The notes: generated from the letters alone by a model not told the origin. Shown: positions 8,586 through 17,034, counted from the first letter of the stretch. The stretch is DNA of 32,756 nt from Actinophytocola sp045807065 (GCF_045807065.1 NZ_JBJMIE010000016.1:1-32756); one strand, 5' to 3'. A program made the numbers and translations.

Positions 8586-10037
8586 TCAGGTGACCGCGTA
8601 CTTGAGAATCCGGAGCCCTTCCAGGCGCAGCGCCTGTGGATAGATCGCCTTGTAGATGGCGCAGTTCGGTGACCGAACGTCGAAGCGGCCCGTTGCGCGA
8701 TGTGTGGCCAGCGGACACCCACCCGCACACCACTGGCTCCACGAGCACTCCCGGCAACCATCCTTGTCATCGACCAACAGGTTCTTGATGCCCCCGCCGC
8801 GAACGGCCGACACCGGGTCGGTCGTGCGGATATCGCCCACGACTGTCTCGATGTCCATGTGGCACTGCGCGATCCGACCATTCTGGTCAATGACGACGTA
8901 GTCATCCGCCACCCCGCACGGACGTTGCCTCGGCATGAGCAGTTGTCCACGGTCGAGCACGGACCCCAGCACGCTCCACGGCGGCAACGTCTGCTCGATC
9001 ACGCGGAAGGCGTCGGCGAGCCCGTCGATCATCGCGCGCTGCTCGTACTGCAGGTCGTCGAACGTCGCCGCGCAGTCGTTGTCCCGGAAGAAGTTCAGGC
9101 TGAACGTGAGCCCTCGGTCGACCGCGAACCGGACGACGTCGGCGACATCGGTGGTGTTGCGGCCGGTGATCGTGATCGAGAGGTGCGGGGCTACCCCGGC
9201 CGCGACGAGCCGGTCGATCGTCCTGATCACCATCGCGGACGACGGGCGGCCGCCCAGCGTGGGGCGTTGCGCGTCGTGGCCGGCGCCGAGGCCGTCCAGC
9301 GACACCATCACGCCGATCTCGCGTGCTCGCAACGCATCAACGAGTCGGTCGTGGAGCGCGACGCCGTTGCTCAGCAATACCGCGGAAAGCCCCAGGCCTT
9401 CGGCGGCACACCGCCGCAGCGCGTAGTCGTGCAGGTCGACGAGCACATCGGCGTTGAGGCTCGCCTCCCCACCCGCGTATTTCAACCGCAACGACTCGAA
9501 CCCGTTGCGCACGGCCGAGGCGACCAATGCGTCCACCGACCGCTCCGCGACGTCCTGGCTCATCGAGTCGTCGGACTTGTGGACATAGCAGTAAGGACAG
9601 CGCAGGTTGCACTTGTTGGTGACGTGGAGCCACGCCGTGAGGGTCGGGTCGCGCTGGAAATCCTGAGTGGGCGGCCGGTCGACCGGGTGCACGATGCCCG
9701 CCGCGACGAGTCGCTGGACATCCTCGGCCGTCGCCGCGGAAACCCTGGTAGGAGTGGCGAAACCGGCCGCTACAGCACGCCCGACACCGTCGAGCACCAC
9801 CACTTGGCCGTTGCCGTGCGGGTTGAACAGCAGGCTGTACTCGTCATCGACCGGAAGGTCGACCAGACCGGAAGCCAGTACGAATGGCTGGTCGCCGATC
9901 TCCACCGGGGCCGTCCGCCGCGCCCGGGAGCCACTCACCGCGCAGGCGCAGTCCTCACAGGCATGCACCAGCGGTTCCTGGGAGTCAGGAATGTCCATGC
10001 TCGACAGAGCACCGCGACGCCAGCCTGTCGACATCAT
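8586..10037 (-). CDS. Radical SAM/SPASM peptide maturase
   Basis: This 483-residue enzyme carries the radical SAM cluster motif C143-NLR-C147-PY-C150. The SAM-binding glycine motif reads KYAGGEASLN (187-195), in place of the usual GGEP. A C-terminal SPASM region has cysteines at 374, 392, 428, 431, 437, 441 and 459, enough for two auxiliary Fe-S clusters. Residues about 48-120 look like a PqqD-type peptide-recognition winged helix (VLASGLVDLPVDDEYSLLFN, AEDVQRLVAAGIV). Such enzymes modify ribosomally made peptides through radical chemistry in the cytoplasm. Ahead of these domains is a short CEDCAC motif (27-32) of unknown role. GGAGG lies 8 bases before the first of two ATGs. The gene follows the NB-ARC gene by 48 bases and precedes the RipA-like gene. 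No obvious separate precursor gene is present. Confidence 0.9.
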   Translation of the reverse strand: MMSTGWRRGALSSMDIPDSQEPLVHACEDCACAVSGSRARRTAPVEIGDQPFVLASGLVDLPVDDEYSLLFNPHGNGQVVVLDGVGRAVAAGFATPTRVSAATAEDVQRLVAAGIVHPVDRPPTQDFQRDPTLTAWLHVTNKCNLRCPYCYVHKSDDSMSQDVAERSVDALVASAVRNGFESLRLKYAGGEASLNADVLVDLHDYALRRCAAEGLGLSAVLLSNGVALHDRLVDALRAREIGVMVSLDGLGAGHDAQRPTLGGRPSSAMVIRTIDRLVAAGVAPHLSITITGRNTTDVADVVRFAVDRGLTFSLNFFRDNDCAATFDDLQYEQRAMIDGLADAFRVIEQTLPPWSVLGSVLDRGQLLMPRQRPCGVADDYVVIDQNGRIAQCHMDIETVVGDIRTTDPVSAVRGGGIKNLLVDDKDGCRECSWSQWCAGGCPLATHRATGRFDVRSPNCAIYKAIYPQALRLEGLRILKYAVT

Positions 10038-10065
10038 CGCAAAAGCCTCCCACGGTGGGATTCAT
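9985..10065 (-). other. Possible 26-codon overlapping ORF (candidate leader or precursor)
   Basis: On the minus strand an ATG at 10065, preceded by GGTGGGG at about 4 bases, opens a frame of 26 codons ending at TGA 9985-9987. The peptide has two cysteines and begins MNPTVGGFCDDVDRLASRC. It spans the NB-ARC/rSAM intergenic gap and runs into the start of the rSAM gene in another frame. It could be a translated leader, a peptide substrate or chance. I list it only because radical SAM maturases normally have a small partner gene nearby. Confidence 0.15.
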
Positions 10066-10085
10066 CTGGCCCCACCGGGGGTGGG
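10046..10085 (-). promoter_or_regulatory. Two dyads and ribosome site before the radical SAM gene
   Basis: Just after the NB-ARC stop, CCCACC and GGTGGG arms (10080-10085 and 10071-10076) can form a 6-bp hairpin with a 3-base loop. A second dyad, TCCCAC-C-GTGGGA at 10048-10060, overlaps the GGAGG ribosome site (10046-10050) of the radical SAM gene. Part of the Shine-Dalgarno could therefore be paired, which would reduce translation of that gene relative to its upstream partners. The dyads are seen; the regulatory role is inferred. Confidence 0.35.
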
Positions 10086-12911
10086 TCAGTAGAGAAGTGA
10101 CAGCCGGTCAAGCAGGATAAGCGCGGTCGCCTGGTCAGGGGGCTCGGTGGTCCATGCGTTGCGCAGTTGGCGATCCCACTCTCGCCGCACCTCCAACGGC
10201 GCCCGCTGGAACCACTCCGCCAGTCGCGAGAACTCCGAGTCGAGCGCGGCCACACCATGTGAGCCGACGTGGTCGTGCGCCAGCGCGGCCAGCGCCGCCG
10301 CGAACTCGCCGATCAGGGGCACCGCGCCCGGATAGTCGTTCCTGGCCAGCACGTCATGCATGGCGAGGTGGTTCTGCACCAGCCGCCACCGTGGCTCGAG
10401 GTCGGCGAACTCGTAGGTGCGGATGGCCTCCTCCACCTTCGGCGCCCAGTCGGTGATCTTTTCCCGATACCGCGACTCCTGGGTGACAGCCCACTGCGTG
10501 TAGCTCAGCTCGAGTAGTTCGATGAGGCTTGCCGACAGGAACCATCCGTCGGCGATGGCCTCGGCCTGGCTGATGGCCTGCTCCAGGAACTCCAGCCCGT
10601 GGTCGGGGTTCTCGACGCCGAGGATGCGTCCGGCGCGGTTGAGCGCGGACGGGTACGAGCGCACCGCCCGCTCCCTGCAGATGTCGACGGCCTGGACGAC
10701 GAGGAGCTTCGCCCGCTCGAACTGGTCCGGATGCAGCTCGACATCGGCCTGGTGCGCCTGGAACAGGCAGATGGCCTGCTCCTGGTAGATCAACCCGAGC
10801 CAGGGCTGGTTACGCAGCCGCGAAAACCCTTCCTCTGCCCGCCCGTAACACTCCCAGGCCTGGCTGAAGTCGCGGGCGTAGCGGTTCACCTCGCCCGCGG
10901 TGCTCAGGGAGATCGCCATGCCGAGCGGCCGGTTCAGCTTCCTTCGAACCTCCAGCGCCGTCTCGACCAGGCTCCTCGCCCGGTCGTAGTCGCCGCGCAG
11001 TGCCTTCAGGTAGGACCAGTTGGTCTGGATGGACGCCAGCTCGGCTCGGTCGTCCGCCAACGCGCCGGGGACGACAAGTCCCCGGATGGCGTCCTCGGCG
11101 TCGCAGTAGTGCCCGTCCGCCTCGCCCCATTTACCCAGGTTTCGTTTGTAGAAGCCGAGTTCCTTGTGCGCTTCAGCGACGAGGCGGACCGAGCCGAGCA
11201 GCTGAGCGCTGTCCAACGCGCGGTGGAAACAGGCGCCGGCCGGCACGACCTCGCCCTGGATGCGCATGAACGCGTTCCCACGCATCTTCTCGAGCCGGTA
11301 GATGGTCTCGAGATCGTCCCCCGACGGCAGGTTGTCGAGCAGGTGTATCGCGGGCCGGGGTCGGGAGTCGTCCACGAGGAAGCGGACCAGGTCCAACCCG
11401 ATGGTGAGCCATTCGCTCGGCCTCTCGGTCAGCCAGGAACGGAAGCGGTCGACCACGACCCCGATGGCGTCGATCGACAGCCGCCCGGTGCCGATCCTCG
11501 GCAGGAACGCGTGGATCTCGTGGTAGGCGAGCTCCATGAAGTGCAGGTCGTTTCGCTGGTCCGCCCGCGCGAACATGGTCGTGAACTCGTTGACGCCCTC
11601 GGCGAAGTCGGAGAGCAGCAGGTAGTGCAACCGCGCGACGCGCAGTTGGTCGAGCCTGCGCTTGGCGATGTCCAGCCTGGCCAGCTGCTGCAACGCCGTG
11701 GCGCTGTCCTCGGCGTCGTTGTCGTGCGGGACGGCATCGATGGCGTCCAGTACTTCCTGGTAATGCGCGGTCGCTTCGTGGAAGATCCGGGCGGCCTTCC
11801 GCCAGAGCATCGCCCGCCACGTCTCGTCCTGGTCGTGCAGGGGGATGAGCCGCAGCGTGAGTTCCTGCGCCAGGGCGTCGTGCAGGGTGACGTCCGCGCC
11901 GTTGGCCCTGGACCGGATCCACGGGTGTGCGCACAGGGTCGTCCACGCCTCGTCCCAGGTGACTCCCTCGGGCAGTGGGCAGTCGTCCATGAGATCGGTC
12001 CAGATCTCCTGGTTCACGTTGTGCCGGACGACCGCGAGCCGGTTCACCGCCTCGGACCAGAAGTCGGTGCGGCGGAAAGGAGAGACCAGTCGCCGGCGGA
12101 ACTCCTCGCGGCGGTGCTTCGGATACGGCGGCCCCTCGTCGAGCTCCGGGGGCACGTCCTCGTTGCACAGGTAGTCGACCGCGAGCTCGAGCCACAGCGG
12201 ATGGCCTTCGGTCAGCGCCACCAGCCCGTCGATGATCTCCTCGTCGAGATGACCACCAAGCACGCTCTGCGCCAGGAAGTCCTGGGTCTCCGCCACGGTG
12301 AACCCGGGCATCTCGATTCGCTCGACCCAGTGCCGCGCGTCCTCGTCGTTGAGCAGCCGCGTGATGGGGTCGTCGGCTTCGGCCGGCCGCCCGGACAGCA
12401 CGAACAGGGTCCGCGGCATCCTCGGCATCCACTGGGACAGTGTGACCAGGAAGTTGGAGTCGCGGATCACCTCCACGGTGTCGAGTGCGATCACCACTGT
12501 GCTGTCGGTTTCCTCGATGAACTGGCGGTAGCAGCGGACGAACTCCTCCCGCAGCCGCCGGTGGTGACTGGCGATCGTCTCACGGCTCGTCTGCCCGCTA
12601 CTGCCGGGAAGGCGGGACAGGTACTCGTGGAACCGCCTGAAGTGCCGGTCTTCCGGGTCGAGCACCCGCGCGACGCGCCGCTGCAGGTTCTCGATCACCC
12701 AGTACTCGGAGTCGTCGACGTCGATCGGCTCGACCCACCGCACGTTGTCGCCGATGTCCCGGCTGGCCAGGTCGCGCAGCATCCGGGTCTTACCGACGCC
12801 GCCCGCGCCGTACAGCAGGATCGCCATGGTCGAACCGCTTCGGCGCACCTCGTCCACGTACTGGAGGACACGCTGCTCAACCTGACGCGGAATATAGCCA
12901 CTACCAGGCAC
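10086..12911 (-). CDS. STAND/NB-ARC-type ATPase with TPR-like C-terminus
   Basis: This 941-residue protein starts with GTG at 12911. It has a P-loop very near its N-terminus (YGAGGVGKT, 34-42), Walker B VVIALDTVEVI (139-149), and an LFVLSGRP sensor-like strand near 170. A LTEGHPLWLELAV motif of the kind seen in NB-ARC/STAND proteins follows. Residues from about 420 on are helical repeats resembling TPRs (AEAHKELGFYKRNLGKWGEADGHY, SYLKALRGDYDRARSLVETAL). No DNA-binding or enzymatic effector domain is fused. It probably acts as an ATP-dependent sensor or scaffold that must recruit a partner for output. Its GTG shares the G of the TAG stop of the TIR gene (TAGTG), indicating coupled translation. 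The closest idea I have is the TPR component of FxSxx-COOH-type systems. Confidence 0.85.
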   Translation of the reverse strand: MPGSGYIPRQVEQRVLQYVDEVRRSGSTMAILLYGAGGVGKTRMLRDLASRDIGDNVRWVEPIDVDDSEYWVIENLQRRVARVLDPEDRHFRRFHEYLSRLPGSSGQTSRETIASHHRRLREEFVRCYRQFIEETDSTVVIALDTVEVIRDSNFLVTLSQWMPRMPRTLFVLSGRPAEADDPITRLLNDEDARHWVERIEMPGFTVAETQDFLAQSVLGGHLDEEIIDGLVALTEGHPLWLELAVDYLCNEDVPPELDEGPPYPKHRREEFRRRLVSPFRRTDFWSEAVNRLAVVRHNVNQEIWTDLMDDCPLPEGVTWDEAWTTLCAHPWIRSRANGADVTLHDALAQELTLRLIPLHDQDETWRAMLWRKAARIFHEATAHYQEVLDAIDAVPHDNDAEDSATALQQLARLDIAKRRLDQLRVARLHYLLLSDFAEGVNEFTTMFARADQRNDLHFMELAYHEIHAFLPRIGTGRLSIDAIGVVVDRFRSWLTERPSEWLTIGLDLVRFLVDDSRPRPAIHLLDNLPSGDDLETIYRLEKMRGNAFMRIQGEVVPAGACFHRALDSAQLLGSVRLVAEAHKELGFYKRNLGKWGEADGHYCDAEDAIRGLVVPGALADDRAELASIQTNWSYLKALRGDYDRARSLVETALEVRRKLNRPLGMAISLSTAGEVNRYARDFSQAWECYGRAEEGFSRLRNQPWLGLIYQEQAICLFQAHQADVELHPDQFERAKLLVVQAVDICRERAVRSYPSALNRAGRILGVENPDHGLEFLEQAISQAEAIADGWFLSASLIELLELSYTQWAVTQESRYREKITDWAPKVEEAIRTYEFADLEPRWRLVQNHLAMHDVLARNDYPGAVPLIGEFAAALAALAHDHVGSHGVAALDSEFSRLAEWFQRAPLEVRREWDRQLRNAWTTEPPDQATALILLDRLSLLY

Positions 12912-14752
12912 TAGTCACCCCCGCCGATCGTGTCGCAGACCCGGCAAAGCACCTTGTCGAACAGGCCGTCGTAGGGCTCGGTCAGCCGCAGCAGCTCCTT
13001 GTCGTCGCTCAGCAGCGTGCGTACATAGTCGCGCCATTCGGACGGTTCGTACATGGCGGGTCTGATCAACCGCGCGGCGAGCTCGCTGGCGAGGTCGGGC
13101 AGGCTCGTGCCGATGTCCGCCCTGTCATCACAGCACAACGTCATAGCCGCGTGCCACACGCACTCGACGAGAATGTGTCCCTGCTCCATACCCGCCGGGT
13201 TGCCCCCGCCCCACTGCTTGTAGAAGACGAGCGCGTTGTCGTGCGTCGCGCGCCGGTCCGTGTTCTGCCGGTAGAAGTACCGGTAGAGCAGCTGACGAAT
13301 GGCCGGGTACTGCGACAGCCACGGGCTTTTCCCGGGTTTGGTCAGCGCCGACTTCTCGATTGCCCGCCACAGGTCGCGGTGGTTCGACCAGCCGGATTCG
13401 GCGAGGTCGGCCTCGAACTGTTCGTCCCGCTCGAGGTGGTATTTGATGTGCGACTTGGTGATGATGCGGTAGGGCGCGATAACCCGGAACGCGGCGAGTA
13501 TCGCCTTGTGCTGCCGGCTGAGTTTCTCCCCGCCCTCCGGAATGAGCGTGGCGATCGACAGCAGGTCCTTCTCGATGTAGGGCTTCACGACGGAGTCGAA
13601 GGTGTCGTCGCTGGCGCTCGCCTCGACGCTTGCGTACCCGAACTCGGCGGCCCAGTCGAGCGCGCCGACGATGAGCGCCGGAAGTCCGGCCGTCATGTGG
13701 TGAAGGGCATCCGTCCACACGGTCAGTTTCGTGCTGTCGAACGTGAGCCCGGTGTCCACGAGTGCCTTCCGGACGACCGATGTCCCGAACTCGGTCAGGC
13801 TCACCGTCCTGAACGGCCGAACCGTGGTGTCCTTGACGCGATATCCCAGCCACTCGTCCTCGCGCCGGGTGCCGACGACGACGCTCAACCTGGTGTCGCC
13901 GAACGGTGTCTCGCCGACGCGCCGGTGCACGCCGTCGATCAGCAGGCGAAGTTCGGTGGCCGTCTCCGGATCCATCAGCTCGGCACTGTCCAGCAGCGAA
14001 AGCTGCGGTTTGTTCCTTTTGGCCACCGCGCCGACGATCCGGTTCATCTCGACGTCCGAGAGCTCACCGGAAGGCTCTTCGACGTCCAGCAGCAGGCACA
14101 ACAGCCGCACGGCCGAGTACCGAACATCGATTTCGAGGGTGCGGAGGTCGACCAGGCTCGTTCCGCCGCCGGTCGACGTCTCGAATCTGTCCTTGACCTT
14201 CCTGAGAAACCACGACTTGCCCAGCTTGGGCCCGGAGAGCACGACCCAGAAGTCGTTGTCACCACTTGTCGTCAACGCTTCGCCGATGTGCCTCAGCTCG
14301 TCGTCCCGGTTGCGGAAGCGATTCTGTGGAGTGGCCTCGGGTGGTGGCATGGGCGTCAGCGGCAGAGCGTCCAACGCCGTTTCCAACCGCGCGTCGTCAA
14401 CGGGAGGCGTCAGGTCGATCCATTCCTGCGTCCTCAGCCACCCCGAAGGGGTCACCTCGCCGACCTTGAACACGTAGATGAAGTCCCGATCTTGAAACTG
14501 CCGTACGTGAACGGCTACCTCGCGTTCTTCCTGGCATGTCTCGGACGTCTCCGCGGCGGGCGACATCAGCGCCACGAAGTAGTCCGCTGCCTCGATCTCG
14601 CGCGGTATCTGCCGTATGAAACGCGCGCCGCTGTGCTGAGGGTTCTGGAATCGGTACACGGCCGCGCCGCGCCTCGTCAGGGACTGCTCGACACGGTCGG
14701 CGATATCGCCTGCGTCCTGGGCCGAGTAGCTGAGGAAGACGCGAGGCCGCAA
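12911..14752 (-). CDS. TIR-domain ATPase (TIR-STAND)
   Basis: This 613-residue protein has an N-terminal TIR domain from RPRVFLSYSAQDAG (2-15) through DYFVALMSPAAETSETCQEE (57-76). C73-x-x-E76 keeps the spacing of the WCxxE motif holding the NADase glutamate in active TIR domains, but Trp is Thr. A STAND-like ATPase domain follows, with NRFRNRDDELRHI before a P-loop GPKLGKS at 174-180. The last 300 residues are helical without a known motif. I chose the TTG at 14752 because GGAGGTGG lies just upstream at 14757-14764 and the TIR domain then begins at residue 2. The frame is open to 14893, but the extra 47 residues have no ribosome site. It is the first gene of the minus-strand block and overlaps the next gene by one base. 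Confidence 0.85.
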   Translation of the reverse strand: MRPRVFLSYSAQDAGDIADRVEQSLTRRGAAVYRFQNPQHSGARFIRQIPREIEAADYFVALMSPAAETSETCQEEREVAVHVRQFQDRDFIYVFKVGEVTPSGWLRTQEWIDLTPPVDDARLETALDALPLTPMPPPEATPQNRFRNRDDELRHIGEALTTSGDNDFWVVLSGPKLGKSWFLRKVKDRFETSTGGGTSLVDLRTLEIDVRYSAVRLLCLLLDVEEPSGELSDVEMNRIVGAVAKRNKPQLSLLDSAELMDPETATELRLLIDGVHRRVGETPFGDTRLSVVVGTRREDEWLGYRVKDTTVRPFRTVSLTEFGTSVVRKALVDTGLTFDSTKLTVWTDALHHMTAGLPALIVGALDWAAEFGYASVEASASDDTFDSVVKPYIEKDLLSIATLIPEGGEKLSRQHKAILAAFRVIAPYRIITKSHIKYHLERDEQFEADLAESGWSNHRDLWRAIEKSALTKPGKSPWLSQYPAIRQLLYRYFYRQNTDRRATHDNALVFYKQWGGGNPAGMEQGHILVECVWHAAMTLCCDDRADIGTSLPDLASELAARLIRPAMYEPSEWRDYVRTLLSDDKELLRLTEPYDGLFDKVLCRVCDTIGGGD

Positions 14753-14756
14753 CCGT

Positions 14757-14764
14757 CCACCTCC
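14757..14764 (-). promoter_or_regulatory. Shine-Dalgarno deciding the TIR gene start
   Basis: GGAGGTGG on the minus strand lies four bases before the TTG at 14750-14752 (seven bases from the GGAGG core). It is the strongest ribosome site in the 150 bases upstream of the TIR domain and supports the short form of the protein. Confidence 0.6.
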
Positions 14765-14887
14765 AGGAACCGCTGGCGACTTGTGCTGGTAGCCGCGCAG
14801 TCCGTTGATCGCAAGGACCCGAACGAGCGTTACCGCTGTGACAGCGTAGTCATCAGGTCGAGATCGAACCAACGAACCACGAGAAGT

Positions 14888-14903
14888 TGACAACTCATTG
14901 TCA
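14888..14903. promoter_or_regulatory. 16-bp palindrome upstream of the TIR operon
   Basis: TGACAA and TTGTCA form perfect 6-base arms around CTCA (on the plus strand TGACAACTCATTGTCA). It lies about 136 bases before the chosen start of the TIR gene, where a promoter or operator would be expected. No clear -35/-10 pair was recognised. A regulator site is inferred from symmetry and position alone. Confidence 0.35.
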
Positions 14904-15070
14904 CTTATCGCCCCACCGCCAGTCTGGTAGTCAGCGCAGAATCAGTGACGTAACGTGACTAGACGCGACATCAGGTTCTCAGGCCAGTGCAGGCACGTCC
15001 GGGCGTAGTCGTTGATCGAGGCGGGTTAGAGGAGCGAACCCGGCATCCACCCGCGCTTCCTCGTCCTTTC

Positions 15071-16187
15071 CTAACCGGCGGCGTTGGCCGCGCCGACACG
15101 GAAAGGAGACGGAACGAGCAACTCCACGTTTCGGTCCGCGACCGCGCCTCGACGGCCGTCCTCGTTGTCCACCAGCTCGAGGACTCGGGACTGCTGCGGA
15201 CAGTCGATGTGTGCCGCGGTGTTGACCTCCCAGAAACCGCCGCCGCCAGCCGCGCGGTGCGGAATCACCGTGTTGCGGTGGGTGTGGCCGTTCACCCACA
15301 GCACGACGTTCGGGAAGCGCAGCAGCAGGTCACGGACGCCGGCGCCGTCGACCCGGCCGGTTTGCCCACGACGTTGTCCATCGAGCCGATGGTGTGGTGG
15401 CTGAACACGACGAAGAGCCGGTCGCGGCATCGGCGGCCGGGTGCGCTGCTGCCCACGGTCAGCTCGCGCTCGAGCCAGGCGTACTCCGCGGCGTCGATCG
15501 AGCCCTCCGAACCACCCGTTGGGGTTGACCGTGTCGAGCACGATGCCACGCACCACGCCCTGGTCGAACGCGTAGTAGGCGTTGCCGGTCGCCAGGTTCC
15601 AGCGCCCGAAACCGTGTCTCTTCGGCGAGGACGTCGTGGTGAAGTGTTCGCGGATGGTCTCGGCGCGGCTGACGAACCGCCGGTCCGCGACGGGCGTGAC
15701 GGTGCGCGCCGGGCCGGACAACAAGGTCGCGAGACCACGGGGGTCGAGCGTCTGCAGCTGCTGGGCGAGCGTGATGATGTCGGTCCCCGGCGGCAGGCCG
15801 ACGATCTTGCGGTTGCCGACCGCCAACGGCGCCAACTCGGGAATCGCCGGCAGGTTGCCCTGGATCAGACCGTCGTGGTTGCCGTACGCGGTGAGCCACG
15901 GCATGTCCAGGCCGGCGGCGCGGAACGGACGCCGCGCCGCGTCGAGCAGACCGGGCACGACAGGGAACCCGAACCGGGCACGCGGCAGATCGTCGGCCTG
16001 CCCCGCCGGAGTGCCGTTCGGGTGCCAGTAGCGGACGTCGTAGGCGGCGTCGTCGGGGACGCCCTCGTACCGTGTCAGGTCACCGGAGTCCGGCCGCACC
16101 CGCCGCCCGTCGAGCAGGTCGATGTACCACCGCAGCTCGTTGTGCTGGACATTGTCCACGTTGTCGCCGGTGGCGACTCCTGGTGGC
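15071..16187 (-). pseudogene. Metallophosphoesterase (TIGR03767-like), degraded
   Basis: The minus strand encodes a calcineurin-like phosphoesterase: ATGDNVDNVQHNELRWYIDLL at the broken N-terminus, LTAYGNHDGLIQGN with the GNHD metal motif, LFVVFSHHTIGSMDN, and LWVNGHTHRN with the GHTH motif. Family memory places it near the PPA1498/TIGR03767 proteins. It is damaged in four ways. The N-terminus is fused to a hydrolase remnant. One extra G near 15505 shifts the frame. A second shift near 15365 restores it. About 50 residues seem missing between LELVDNEDG and RRGAVADRNVELLV close to the C-terminus. The stop is at 15071. No translation product would be functional. Confidence 0.7.
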
Positions 16188-16560
16188 CGCGGGACATGCT
16201 GTGCGATATGTCGTACATCAAGGCCGTGACGACCGCCTTGATGCGGCTGTCCGCGGCCGCGGCCTGAGCGCCATGCCGCTCAGGCCGCAAACGGCCATCG
16301 CGCCGATCCGCTCGAGGTCGATGATCTTCTGCAGGCCGAGGAAGTCGACGGCGGCGCTGTAGTCCTCGGTGTAGATGTCCGGTGAGGCCACGTCGCGCAC
16401 GCTGCCGCCGCTCTCCCCGGTGAAGGACGGGTCGAAGGCGAGGGTGACGTAGCCGCGCCGGGCGAGCTCATTGGCGTAGAGCCGCTGTACCACTTTCTTA
16501 TCGTCGTTCGCAGCTGGGCTGAAAGCATCGGGTTCACGCGGCCTCCACTCCGCCGTCCAG
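16188..16560 (-). pseudogene. Alpha/beta hydrolase fragment
   Basis: Minus-strand codons read VVQRLYANELARRGYVTLAFDPSFTGESGG, then DYSAAVDFLGLQ, RIGAMAVCGLSGMAL, and after a frameshift near 16265 DSRIKAVVTALMYDISHSMSRG. This is typical of dienelactone-hydrolase-like proteins. The nucleophile elbow reads GLSG (family usually G-x-S/C-x-G). The N-terminal strands and everything after MSRG, including the catalytic His, are missing. The sequence runs straight into the metallophosphoesterase remnant at about 16187. Confidence 0.6.
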
Positions 16561-16908
16561 CAGCAGCTGGGGCAAGGCGCTGACCGTGAACTCGTGGGTG
16601 CGGATCTCCCACCCCGTGCGGGCGATGCCGCCGGTCCTGCGGTCGGCACGAGGTCGGCTTGGCGTAGTCCATCCTGGACGGGCCGGCAGTTCCGCGACGG
16701 GAATCATTCCTGCAGCGCGAGGACTGACGCTTTCGTCATGATGGGTGTAGGTGATCATGCGGTGATAGCCGAGAGCGCGGGCGGCACGCCAGGCAGCGCC
16801 GTACAGCATCGAGTTGGCACCGGGATCGCCAAGCGTGCAAGTGCGGGTGACTTCGACGGTGACCGGCACGATCCGCAATTGGTTCCGCTGTGCGTGTCGT
16901 CTGCTCAT
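16534..16908 (-). pseudogene. XF1762-like protein with internal deletion
   Basis: The frame from ATG 16908 reads NQLRIVPVTV and jumps directly to EVTRTCTLGDPGANSMLYGAAWRAARALGYHRMITYT, ending PARPGWTTPSRPRADR. In the XF1762-type proteins I remember, about 50 residues, including the HRHH-containing segment, separate these blocks. They are absent here, although the frame is preserved. Homology ends near 16600 and the frame runs on to a stop at 16534 with unrelated residues. The family is common on actinobacterial mobile elements. Confidence 0.55.
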
Positions 16909-17034
16909 GCGGCTACCCGCAGGACGCCAGCCACCGGTCGGAGCGATCAGCCTGCCGCGCCGGGAACTTGGCAATCAGGTTCCAGTGCCAGGACAATGCA
17001 AAGCTCGTGGTCGCGCAGTGCGGTGCGGTGCGGT

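Noticed and set aside
8700..10100. A 466-codon plus-strand frame opposite the radical SAM gene
   Set aside because: It is the mirror image of a strongly supported enzyme with all its cluster cysteines on the minus strand.
10599..12914. A 771-codon plus-strand frame opposite the NB-ARC gene
   Set aside because: It is the antisense shadow of a high-GC gene: its peptide is dominated by Val, Gly, Arg, Asp and Pro without domain motifs, while the minus strand has a clear P-loop ATPase.
8586..14752. Calling the block a standard FxSxx-COOH system
   Set aside because: No precursor ending in FxSxx was found, and the maturase core (CNLRCPYCYVHKS, KYAGGEASLN) does not look like FxsB as I remember it.
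13151..14890. A 579-codon plus-strand frame opposite the TIR gene
   Set aside because: The minus strand encodes TIR and P-loop motifs; the plus-strand translation has no recognisable domain.
14987..16267. A 426-codon plus-strand frame opposite the phosphoesterase and hydrolase remnants
   Set aside because: The minus strand holds GNHD and GHTH motifs; this frame is a compositional artefact.
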